From the NCBI GenBank assembly GCA_964035545.1, contig OZ037772.1, positions 124,001-188,000 on the forward strand: 64,000 nt of DNA, written 5' to 3'. Below, piece after piece: positions 37,701 to 47,300 of this stretch (position 1 is its first letter; every line of letters begins with the position of its first letter). The DNA comes from Bugula neritina (taxonomy: Eukaryota; Bryozoa; Gymnolaemata; Cheilostomatida; Bugulidae). Position numbers and translations under genes: made by a program. Below the pieces are notes generated by a model, which made no database searches, was not told where the DNA came from, and saw nothing but the letters and a program-made list of their open reading frames with translations.

Positions 37701-37743
37701 TGCTGATGGTTCCCCTTGCCCGTTTCCCAGCTTTTCTGGGCAA
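34708..37743 (-). CDS. pol: Retrotransposon Pol: protease, RT, RNase H, integrase
   Basis: An open frame of about 1011 codons. Its 5' end has no nearby ATG, so it is expected as a Gag-Pol fusion. Numbering from 37743: aspartic protease LVDSGC (D49); reverse transcriptase with LDLKKAYLQI (287-296) and YIDD (352-355); RNase H with D498, E532, D556; integrase with an HHCC zinc finger (C686, C689) and D716, D770, E806, that is D-x53-D-x35-E; then a GPY/F-like basic region. No internal stop or frameshift. The order RT-RNase H-integrase is that of Ty3/gypsy elements. Confidence 0.95.
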   Translation of the reverse strand: MPRKAGKRARGTISTGCFPKAAVANEVLPFIYVYTNNSGCTRRIKTLVDSGCQQTVISEKLCKEIRGWLRGPQHVVTMLNGETTVCGGEVVVELVVDGVVVRNRCLVAPSLVCGADVILGFDIIKKLGGVTFDKDGKVSWHSKMCALAAPISPTTSKLRIEDTDFIAVFDGQRWTVEWKWQIGEPQLSNQCAQYAVPPEHINEYEAELDQWVADGWLEPYNVQKHGKVDGVIPLMAASQPNKPKKVRPVMDYRELNSHVESMPGQDTAICQEKVREWRKQGTEACLLDLKKAYLQIHVSRSLQKFQTVKYKGNLYVMTRMGFGLSVAPKIMSRIISTVLAQDSEVKQGTDHYIDDIWVNKSLVGVDKVRQLLLMYGLVTKEPEPLNDARVLGLRVRDVGNGNFAWCRDGKLPMLQENMTKRELFSLCGKLVGHYPVAGWLRTSCSFVKRSANDVAWEERIPSYSQDIIEEIMEKVTKEDPVRGIWEVDKDKPGIMWCDASSLSMGCCLQIDGHVVEDCAWLRKDDAHINVAELEATIKGLNLALRWKIKKLVLVTDSATVYSWLRSILENTKRPKVSGLSEMVVKRRLEIVNQLIDEYGLMLSIKLVPSEKNLSDILTRVPKRWLQKVQKNKPDSKVVALGMTKHGRKVIELHNRHHLGVDRTMHVVSRMKIPVDRRVVSEIVKSCQMCKQIDPAPIAWKHGSLDVEENWQRVAVDVAFVSGKPYLTVVDCGPSRFAIWVAMSNETADQALKHLCRIFLERGPPQELICDYGPCFKSSKTKNLLEDWGVSLIFCCAYKHSGNGIVERNHRTIKRMVARTGKTPECMVFWYNNTPNSVGIIPAAAIHAYHPRLPREPVEKELERDFPAKQTGTNSYKVGDNVFVKPGKVRCDTKWKQGTVTKLISDKVVEIDGVNRHVADVRLARQNEGDQNDAISHLCTEVDIELCGDAGLGINEEVSDESDGNNSDLDGSETCSWGIGNPEVVDEANQEEGSRITRDRRPPQWMADFYIN

Positions 37744-38408
37744 TTTCTTGCTATATGTGATGTTTGATCACAAATAAAACATCTCCTGACATATCTTGGC
37801 TGATAATTTCTACGGGTTGACTTGGGACATTCACGAGCCATATGTGAAGTTGAGCCACAACTGAAGCAAGCTCCCTTTGCCTTTTGGTAGCCAGCTGCAC
37901 ACGCCATCTCACTTTCTCTTGTACTCAGCATTATTCTTGCTCTAGCCACCAGTTCGGGCAAACTCAATTTCTCTACAGAAGCCATGGACTTTAACTGCAA
38001 GGACACATCACCTGGCAACCCTGCCATGAAAGCGCATTTTGAAATTGGCTCTGCATCCTTCTGTCCAATATGTGCCACTAACCTTTTTATGTCTGCTAAG
38101 TAGACATCAACTGGCTCTCCATCACGCAGCACACGCTTCTGTAGCTCATCGTATGCAGTATAGCAGTTTATTCCAAAAGCTGTTAGTAGTGCAGCTTTGA
38201 GCTTCCCATACTCCTCTTTGTCACTTTCTGGTAGCTGCTTATATACTGCAAACGCTGGACCAGCCAGGAACAGGGGCAAAAATGATTCTAGATCAGTTAT
38301 TTTCTGCAGCTTTGCCACCAGCTCTAATTTATCAAGCCACTCACTGAATTCTCCACTGTTGCTGTCTTCATATTTACTTATTATGTCCGAGAGCTTGACT
38401 GATGCCAT
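37674..38408 (-). CDS. gag: Retrotransposon Gag (244 aa)
   Basis: Structural protein of the retrotransposon particle. ATG at 38408, stop at 37674-37676. A helical capsid-like region (about residues 15-165, with EWLDKLE and a YLADIKRLV-like segment) is followed by two CCHC zinc knuckles, C-x2-C-x4-H-x4-C, at about residues 181-194 and 210-223, which bind RNA. Its length fits small Ty3-type Gags. Its last 70 bases overlap pol in another frame. Confidence 0.92.
   Translation of the reverse strand: MASVKLSDIISKYEDSNSGEFSEWLDKLELVAKLQKITDLESFLPLFLAGPAFAVYKQLPESDKEEYGKLKAALLTAFGINCYTAYDELQKRVLRDGEPVDVYLADIKRLVAHIGQKDAEPISKCAFMAGLPGDVSLQLKSMASVEKLSLPELVARARIMLSTRESEMACAAGYQKAKGACFSCGSTSHMARECPKSTRRNYQPRYVRRCFICDQTSHIARNCPEKLGNGQGEPSAPGVSPRLQ
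37687..37728 (-). promoter_or_regulatory. -1 ribosomal frameshift signal between gag and pol
   Basis: Slippery heptamer GGGAAAC at 37722-37728, placed in gag as G GGA AAC, the required X XXY YYZ register. A 6-base spacer (37716-37721) leads to a stem GGGGAA (37710-37715) pairing with TTCCCC (37687-37692) around a 17-base loop. Slipping back one base moves from gag exactly into the pol frame (AAA CGG GCA AGG). Confidence 0.85.
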
Positions 38409-38436
38409 TGTAATATTGTAATATGCCGAAATAGCT

Positions 38437-38707
38437 TGTTGTGTTGTATAGATAAATACTGCAATGAATTACTACCAACTTTCTTACTGTCACTATACAC
38501 TTTATTATCTCAAATCTCGAAGCTAACTGACCCACTTGATAAACAAACAGTATGTCACAACAGTTACATAGCACTTTTAAAACCACAACATAATTACTTT
38601 GACAGCATAATTGTATAGCTATAACATTCCACAATATAAGGCTACTAGCAGGTATAAGTCATGGGATAATATATACATAGCTTTAGTAAACAGATACAAA
38701 CATTACA
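38437..38707 (-). repeat. 5' LTR
   Basis: Identical to 34401-34671. The gag ATG follows only 28 bases downstream, and I see no TGG-initiated tRNA primer-binding site there. Confidence 0.95.
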
Positions 38708-39484
38708 ACCGGCTTTCCATGTACCGATCTCAGGGAGATCGATCCATGGAAAGATGTCAAAGATCGATCTCAGTCGTTCTGAGCTGGTCGGTCTGTAGAG
38801 CTCGAACTCAGATCGATCTCATAGCAATAAGACCATGGAAAGACGAAAGATCGATCCGAGAAGTAGAAAAATGACTGCTCGCTAAAATGTTGTCTGCTAA
38901 TGAAAATGATAACTTATTGTTAATTACTAAGCAAAGTACTTAATAATTAGGATAGCCATTTTTTCAAGTGACAAAACTTTGACCTTTAGTAAAATGATTA
39001 AGAAAACTTAATTATGTAAAATTATAGACGGTAGAAGATACAAAAAGTGAGAGCATTTAAATTGAATTTAAACGACCAGTATAACGCACTGTCATTAGTT
39101 AATTGCTGCGTAATTTTAAGCCTAATAGTCCCGTAAGTTTATGAATAAGCTGCACAACAGCTATTAATTTTATATAAGCTGCCAAGCTAAAATATTAAAA
39201 TAAATTATCTTAAATTGGCCGAATTACTTCATATTGAAAGCTTTATTGCGTAGAGTTTATAGCTGACGTTAAATTTTAGACTATGAAAATTTTGTTTTTC
39301 AACAGCAGTAGCTTTTATCACTTAGGTGAGTGAAAAAAATATACTATTAATGTAGTCTTCACCTAAGAGGAGGCAACTCCGAGAGATCGATCTGACACTC
39401 TCATGGAAAAATGATCGAGCTGAGCACATTTCTCAGATCGATCTCGCTGAGATCGATCTGAGATCGGTACATGGAAAGCCCGTG
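38708..39484. mobile_element. TIR DNA element with clustered AGATCGATCT motifs, split by the LTR element
   Basis: The left end (GGCTTTCCATGTACCGATC, from 38710) and the right end (complement, ending CATGGAAAGCCCGTG at 39484) are inverted repeats of at least 22 bp. The outermost bases CACCGG are at 34395-34400, so the LTR retrotransposon landed about 6 bp inside this element. Four GATCGATC-core motifs lie within 150 bp of the left end and three within 110 bp of the right end. The interior is AT-rich and non-coding. Superfamily unknown. Confidence 0.75.
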
Positions 39485-39550
39485 AATATGAACCAAGTTA
39501 AATTAGTTAAATCTTGCAAGTTGTGCTCTTAATTTTATATTAGCAAGGCT

Positions 39551-39735
39551 AATGAGGCCAAACAAGGTAGTGTACCATTAATACTGTTGAGGCCAAACAA
39601 GGTAGTGTACCATTAATACTGTTGAGGCCAAACAAGGTAGTGTACCATCAACACTATTGAGGTCAAACAAGGTAGTGTATCATCAACACTATTGAGGCCA
39701 AACAAGGTAGTGTATCATCAATAATAATATTGAGG
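39551..39735. repeat. 36-bp tandem repeat
   Basis: Five units of GAGGCCAAACAAGGTAGTGT plus about 16 AT-rich bases; the last is partial. Confidence 0.9.
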
Positions 39736-39739
39736 CCAA

Positions 39740-41117
39740 ATGACAACAAGCTGTACTATATTCAAGATGAACTGAAACCTACTGAGAAAGTTTCTGTTAG
39801 AGTCATTACAACTTGTCTGTGCACACAGAAGCACCAAAATGGTCCACAATTCACGAAGGTATGTCAACTGCATGTAGTTGTAAAATATCTTAGCTCAGCC
39901 TGCAGTGTTCTCTGGAATATTCCTTAGGATATTAAGGATAATTATTTTTTTCTGTTTTATTGTTGAGCTTATATACTCTGATTTGTATCAACACTACATT
40001 GTTAGATTGAAACTGTTTCTGTGAGCCAACTAGACAACAGACAGTATAGCAACAAGAAAATGATTTAATCATTGTTTGTAGGTCAAAGGTTAAATAATAA
40101 TATGAGAGAGGGGTTGATAGTTTAATACTTTATACAACATTAGTATTACATTATAATCTCAGTATAGATAACTGCTAATACATTTTGTTAAATTTTAGAG
40201 TGATGCCTTTTTGTTGCATATATTATTACATAACATGTGATTATTACTTGCTGATGTCTCTTATTGAATTTTAATTTGAAAACTCAAATAGTGATTGAAT
40301 CAGTAAATATATAATTTATCTGTTTATTATTAATGTTATTTTAACAGAAATATGCTACTTTGGAGTTATTCCGAATACTATAATATATAAGTTGTAGTAT
40401 TCAGGTCAGCTAGGGTTGGTATATTGGCATGGGTTGCTTGGCTGTGAGGATGACTCCAGCTCCTGTCTTAGTCTGTGAGGAGTTAAGACTGTGATCCAGA
40501 ACACGTCTGCCTTGGATGGTGTTCAGGGGTGCCTGGGTGGGTGGAGTCCCTTAACCTGAGTGGTGTTCAAGAGTTCTTGTCGTCTACCTGGTGTTCAGGA
40601 GTGTTGGTGTAGGAGAGGTCAGCTATTTATATTATACGGAGCACTCCCTTTGACTAATAGTATACTACCACTGCACACTGGAGAGGAGTTGTCCTCTAAT
40701 ATTACATAATGGTGAACATGTCATAATTAAACTGTAACCAATTTAACTAAACTCATCAAATTACACGCATTTCACAAAGCAGCTGCATCACAGACAGCTC
40801 ATGTGCAGAGTAATACAGTGTTTATATCTAGCTGATTGCCTTATATATTATTTATCAGATTCCTGATTGCATGACAAGAAACAATTTGATTGGCTACTCA
40901 ATGCTATTGTTTGCACAGCAATGGAATGTATAACATTGTGAATGGTTGGAATAAATTTACTTAGTTATGTTGGAGTTACTTGCACCTGCATGTCAATTCA
41001 GTGAATAAATTCTCCCACAGACAAGTCATTTAGAGTTACTGCTCCAGTAAAGATTATTTTTTAGTAAGTGAACTCAACTTGAACTAAAGCTAATGAGGCA
41101 TGAAAACAGACTATATT
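39740..41117. other. Region without recognised features
   Basis: About 1.4 kb. A slightly GC-richer stretch at 40420-40620 contains direct repetition of TGGTGTTCAGG/TGGTGTTCAAG. No splice-consistent exon or transposon end is seen. Confidence 0.4.
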
Positions 41118-41134
41118 TTCGCTAGCAAATAAAC

Positions 41135-41140
41135 TTTATT
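41135..41140 (-). promoter_or_regulatory. Poly(A) signal AATAAA of RING/B-box copy B
   Basis: AATAAA on the minus strand, about 180 bp beyond the TAA stop at 41318. The inverted orphan 3' exon on the plus strand has its own AATAAA at 33802-33807, farther from its stop because a 330-bp MITE sits in its 3' UTR. Confidence 0.55.
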
Positions 41141-41317
41141 AGATAGTAAAATGGCAACATATATTTGATACAGTAAAACATCTCATATCTAACTATAAAT
41201 ACAGGGTGTGTGTAATGATGAATTGTAATGAATCCAACTATGTTGATGACAAATATTATCTAGTTTATCTCTCAGCACCTCACTGAGCTGATTATTAGTC
41301 AACTGTAGCTGATAAGT

Positions 41318-44300
41318 TTAGTATTTTATTGTGTATCTCCTCAGACCACCATCTAAACATGCTAGAAACACTGTGTCTCTGTTATACACAGCAATGTCCC
41401 TCACCAACCTACTCACACCAAGACTTTCTCTGGGAACAGTAAGCACCAGTTGACCTGCAAATAATAGCATCATATTGTATCAGTTGGTGTGTATTGAGAG
41501 AAACTGACAGACTGTCTTTAAAGATGGAACTAAGCAGGTTGTATGCATGAAGTAAATATTCTAACAGAAAATAGTGTCTCATTATACAACTTGTATTGAA
41601 AGGAAGACTGAATAGAGAGTTTACTAAGAGCTCACTGCACACTACACAGAGTACACCTTAAACCTATACAATATAATACACACTTTTACCTGTGCTTACA
41701 TCCTGCATGTTACTGCAGCTGGAAATAAACTTATTGTAGGGAGGCAGTATTATTCACTAATATTATTATTAGCTACAAGTCATGTGATGAAGAATATAGC
41801 ATCTACTATCAGCATGTTACAGTCTTTATTACATAACTTTTAGCTAAAAATAACATCAGTGACTTGATAAATACTAACAATATCATAATATATCTTATGA
41901 GTGGAAGTTGTTTACTGTTGATTATTAAAATATATTATTTACTACAACATAATTATATATAAAATAACTAAACTTACTATAATAAACAGAGTATTTACCT
42001 TCAAGTGAGAGGATGAGGAGAGGTCCTATCCCTGTACAGATGTGAATCAGTTCAGATGTTGGATCAAAGGAAATACCAGTTGGGTCTGAGATGTGAGGAA
42101 ACTCCCACATTAGAGAGAGAGTTGTGTTCTCCACTTTATATCTTCTCACTTTACCATCTGCAGTGAAGTCTCCTATGAGGAGAGTTGAGTCTGGGAGGAT
42201 GCATACAGGGTAAGGGTTCTCCATCTCAGGAAGTGGGAACTTCTGTATTTTATTGTCAACTAGGTTACAGACTACCAGCTGTTTCTCTCTACTGTCTACA
42301 ATAGAGAGCAGTGAGTCGTGCTGAGCTATTCTATAGTAAAGGAAGGGTACATCTACTGAATGCTTGTAGAGGGAGCGAGTCTTCTCAAAGGAGTTCGGAT
42401 CAAGAAGTGAGACTTCAGCTGTTTCCTCCTCTCTGTTATACCAGCTGCCAACCATCACCCCTTCAGGTTGGATTATCTCCCCCCACCCTGTAGTGTTGGT
42501 GTGTTTCACTGAGCTGATAGTATCCAGAGTCTCTCTATTTATTACTTCTACACCTTCTCGTGTCCGACACATCAGATGTCCATCAGCTGAGATGTTTACT
42601 GAGGCACACAAGCCACGTACAGGAAGTCCATCAGACTGGAGAGAAGATGGTGGCTGCAGCAGCTTCAGTCCCAGACTGTCTTCACTGTCTGCAACAACAA
42701 AATAACAATTCTATAACTTGAGAATCTCATCACCTGAGGAGGTGGGAACAGCTTTTCAAACCTAAAATAAAAAGATGCACAGGTCTAAGTGAGAATATCT
42801 TGTTAATACTGACAGCAGGTAGTCAGCATAACACAGTTTAGCAGCTCACTTATACATCATAAACTCTGAAACACTGCAGAAATGTCTCATAATGTGAGAG
42901 TAAAACAAAACTCAATTCTCTGATAAATAAACTCTATCTACTTATTCTACTATTTAAATATTCAGTGAAAACAATTCAACTGATTACAAGCAGAAAGTTA
43001 TTTATAGTTAGTGTTACTATTTATAGACTCCACCTACATGTTGGTACCAAGATGCTGTCTGGAAGTACACACTTCTCTATTACACCAATATCTGTAGCCT
43101 TTTCCACCTTCTCACTCATCTCTTTGTAGTCTCTCACAATCCCTGCATCATTGAACTTATCAACTGCATGTTGTACTGTGTCCAGCAGAGACTGTCTGCC
43201 CATTGTCTTACTCAAGGCCAGCTCTATTCTATAATTATCCACTATCTGTGTGCAGCTTTTCAAATATCCATATATTTCTAGCCTCAGGTTTGTAGCTCTC
43301 TTTCTAATCTCTTCTATCTAATAAATAGTAACACAGTGTAACCACATCTGCACCTCACAACCTCTGCACTTGAAATGAAAGTGACAGATCACCCACTGAG
43401 TGGACAATGACTCAGTCACGTGACACTCTATACACAGCAGAGAGCTAGTACATCACGTGACTAGTCTCCTCCTCCTGACACCTGTCAATCACTCACACAG
43501 CCAACCTCTCTGTGTGAGTGATTGACAGTTGCAGAAGGATGAGTGAGTCATCTGTATTGACAGGTTCCTCTGCACTGAGTAACATGAGATGAATGACTAT
43601 ACTGCTACTTGTTCACAGAATGATAATACTTTAATGGCCAATTAATTCTAGTGGCAAATGAAATTCATTCCTGATTACAACTCAAAAACCAAATGCAAAA
43701 CCCAATTTCAGCCAAACAGAAATACATTAGATGACATCACCATGTCAGCTTACCTGCGCGTCAGCCACAGCGTTTACTCTGGCAACCATCTTCTTCACTT
43801 CATCTTCTATTTTACTCAGTTCTTTCCAGGCATCCTTTGAGATGTCATTCAACTCTGCAACTTTCTCAGACAGAGTCTCTATTCCACCAGTCAGACTTTC
43901 TCGTAACTCACAAGACAAATCACTCAAAGATGCCAAGTCATGGGATGCTACTGTCTCCTCTGTATACATAAAATCACACTATTTATAAAAGCATTTTTAG
44001 ATATGACATTGTACTTATCCTACACCTACTACCTGTACCTACAGGTTGATGATGTATCACTATACACATACTATGTAATAACTAAACAGTTAGACCCTGC
44101 CTCAAGTATTGCTATCTGAGTTAATCATAGCTCAACCTTCTCTAGCAGTGATTCACACAAAGGAACATTCTAGAAAGATGTCACATGTTTAGCTCATTAT
44201 TCCCTGCTTGCACTTGGAATGACATAATTGAAAAAAATTAAAGCAGTAGCTCCAACCTTGGAGGAATTCCCCTTGCAGGAAATGTGGGCTTTTTAGGGGG

Positions 44301-47300
44301 TTTCGTTTCACACAGTTTGTTACCAGCTCTTTGAGCTGTTGCCTTGGTTTCAAGATTACATGTACTGTATATGTATAACTACAACTCCTTCATTTTATGT
44401 AGTTCATTTATTTATCCACACTACATTTTACAATCTAAGTTTACTTCTACATTCATGTGTCTAATATTCACTCTACCCTAGCTGCGAATGGAGGTTAACA
44501 AGTTTCTTGAAAGTAAAAAACTAACAGGAAGTTTTTGCAGTCAGTCGAACTGATCTCCATAAACTACTTATTGCATACCTAGTAGATATATTTGCTGTAC
44601 TAAAAACTCTGAACCTAAAATGAATGAGTATAATCATCAACTCACTGCTTTTAATACCAGCATCAATGCTTTCAAAGCTGAACTGAAGTTGTGGCAGACA
44701 CTGGTCCATGTCAAACACAAAGTGCTTTTTTCTACACTCAATGAATTATTAGGAAAACAAGCCGTCCCAGATTTTCTTTATAAATCAAATTACAATTTTT
44801 TAAAAGGGGGGAAACTTAATAGAAAACATTTATAAAAAGGAGGATGGTATGAAGAAGGTGGGACACCACTGAGTTAAAGCTATGCCTATACCATCTTATC
44901 AAGGAAACAGACACTTGAAGGATGAAATATACTAAAATATATTCAACATAACAGTGAGAATATAAACTCCTGCACCATCCACTTCTGTCTCACACAAAAC
45001 TTAATGCTGACAAACTTACTTCCTCTTTTACTGTTACATAACTCACTTTAATAATAAAATAATAAATAACAGGTTCTTGTAACATTTCTCAGTTTCTTTC
45101 TACAGAAATAGAAACAGCAAGTAAATACCTGTCTTATCCTTACAGCCAGTCCTCATATCACATCTCATACAGAATATCTGGTGACACTTGGAACACACTT
45201 CTGTCAGCTGTTCCTCTTTATGATGTTCACATTCAGTTATAGTATATCTTTGGGGAGAAGCTCTGTAGACCTCAATGTCAATAAACTGATGTCTATCTCC
45301 CATCAGCTCTATGTGATTCTGTATAATAAAGGTCAACAGTTTAGTTGGTTGTATTTTCACCAACAAGTCTGTCATAGTTGACTCACTGCACTGTGAAACT
45401 GTGTGTTTAGTATAAAAAGTCACACAGACTCAACATTTCTTTTCAATAATATTCTACATACAAACCAGAACTGGTTTAGTAACTAATCTTGAGAAATGAT
45501 ATAAGAAAGACTCACTTCTTGATGCTGCTGACACAATTTCTTTTGACTCTCAAGACAAAACACAGCAGCTTGTGTTCCACCTTTACACACATCGCAGGGA
45601 ATGGGTGCAGGTTTGGGTGGAGACTTGTATTCTAAGGGGTCTCCATGCTGAGCTACTGGTAGTGTTGTGGGATCTGTGATGTCATAGTGATCTTTCCTAC
45701 AATATATAGCAATCAGTATGTTACCTGTGTTAGCTGTGTTTAGTATATCTCAAGTAATGAAATACTCCATCCACACACACAGCTATGTCCTTGACAAATA
45801 CTCAAATAAATACTCATCACTCATCAACACACATTCATTATATAGACCACAGGCTATCACACAAACACACTTGACTATATTATGTACCTAATATGCTGTA
45901 AAATAGTCACTCATGACAAAGAACTGCTACTCAACAAATAGACTCAACTGTAACTTGTAGAGTAAAATGACAAGACAAATTACTAGTTAACTACTGAGTG
46001 GGGGCCATATTGTCAATAATTATTCACTTTTGTTGCAAGTTTGTGCAATGCAACTAATTACTGAGGGGTGAATTCTGAAGAGCCATTACTACAACATACT
46101 ACAACTATTCCCTGCCACTCTTAGCCTAGGGCCACACGGTGCGTATTTTCGCATGCGAAAATTAAAATCACGGGTAGCAAAGGTGTCCACTGTAGCGTCA
46201 GTGATCACTCGCTTTCAATAAAACGCAATTTACTGGAATATAGCACTAAATAAAGAAATTGGGCTCGCTGAATAACTACCAGCCAATTAGGTGACGACGA
46301 CAGAGACGATTCGCACTTGCGTTGAAAATGCAGAGCGACAAGTGCGAACGTTTTCTCAACGCGCATCGTGTGGCCCTAGGCTAACTGCTAGGAGTGGTGC
46401 GAAACTGTCATTTCATCATCCTTGGCAATGTGTCAAGAGCTAGTGCACTGTGAGTGCGTGTCACGTGTGAGTGTTGCCTATCTCGTGCAGCTATCATAAG
46501 AAGAGTGAGTCATACACTGCGTTTCCATTATCGCATTATGCGAATGGATTTTCTCATTCGCCCTATGGAAACAGTTTCATCGAAGCAAAACCGCAGCCGG
46601 AAATTACACCGAACGGCTCCTTCGATGAAAATTTTCCTTCGCATTATGCGCATCATGGAAATGGTTCCTTCGGTTAAATCGAATGAAACCTTTTGTGCCG
46701 GAGGCAGAGATCAGCATTTGTGGCGGCTAGTTACATAGTTACGCGATGCTAACAATAATTATAGGTTACAACCTACGCTAAAGTGTACTTCGACTTTTAA
46801 AAATTTAAATTATTCTATTTATCCTAGCTGCTATTATTTAAAATAATTACTAATCATCTTAAATTTATAAAACTATTTTGCAAGCCAAAGCTTTCTCAAG
46901 CTAAAAATAAGTTGACAGCTAATTTCATTTTGAAAATTTAAATTACTTTTAAGTTGCGTTTATACCTCTGCTGAAAAAAGTACCGAGTTTAAGTTAATAA
47001 TGCTTGTCCGGGTACCCCTTTATAGTCAAACCGAAACTCGTTGAAATCATATTGATGCGGTTGCTCACTTTCTGAAATTGAAATTTGACTCGCATAATAG
47101 CTATTTGATGCCCTTTGTAAACGTCGTGAATTAGTGAAGCGGAAAGCATAAAAGTGATAATTGAGAAGGCGTAGGCTATATAGTTATAACCGTATAAGTA
47201 CGTTGTCTAATCGCCAAAGTAATAACTAAATAACGATGTTTACAAGGAGTTATTACTCCTATTCTAAAATTGGCCGATTAAGTTATCACAGTACAAAAAT

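Larger units (their letters stand above)
34401..38707 (-). mobile_element. Complete Ty3/gypsy-like LTR retrotransposon
   Basis: 4307 bp with 271-bp LTRs at 34401-34671 and 38437-38707 that look identical on reading, and a 5-bp target duplication ACCGG (34396-34400 and 38708-38712). In minus orientation: 5' LTR, 28-nt leader, gag, pol by -1 frameshift, polypurine tract, 3' LTR. Domain order protease, reverse transcriptase, RNase H, integrase places it with Ty3/gypsy-type elements. All catalytic residues I looked for are present. Identical LTRs and open frames point to recent, possibly ongoing mobility. There is no envelope frame. Confidence 0.95.

Noticed and set aside
40420-40620. GC-richer stretch suspected as an exon or CpG island
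   Set aside because: Frames are closed, no splice-consistent exon is found, and CpG is not enriched by eye.
42311-42705. Plus-strand ORFs opposite the propeller exon
   Set aside because: Antisense shadows of RING/B-box exon 41999-42688.
46454-46738. Plus-strand ORFs of 68-94 codons
   Set aside because: They span the junction of host intron and the 46515 TIR element and would not exist at the empty site of copy A.
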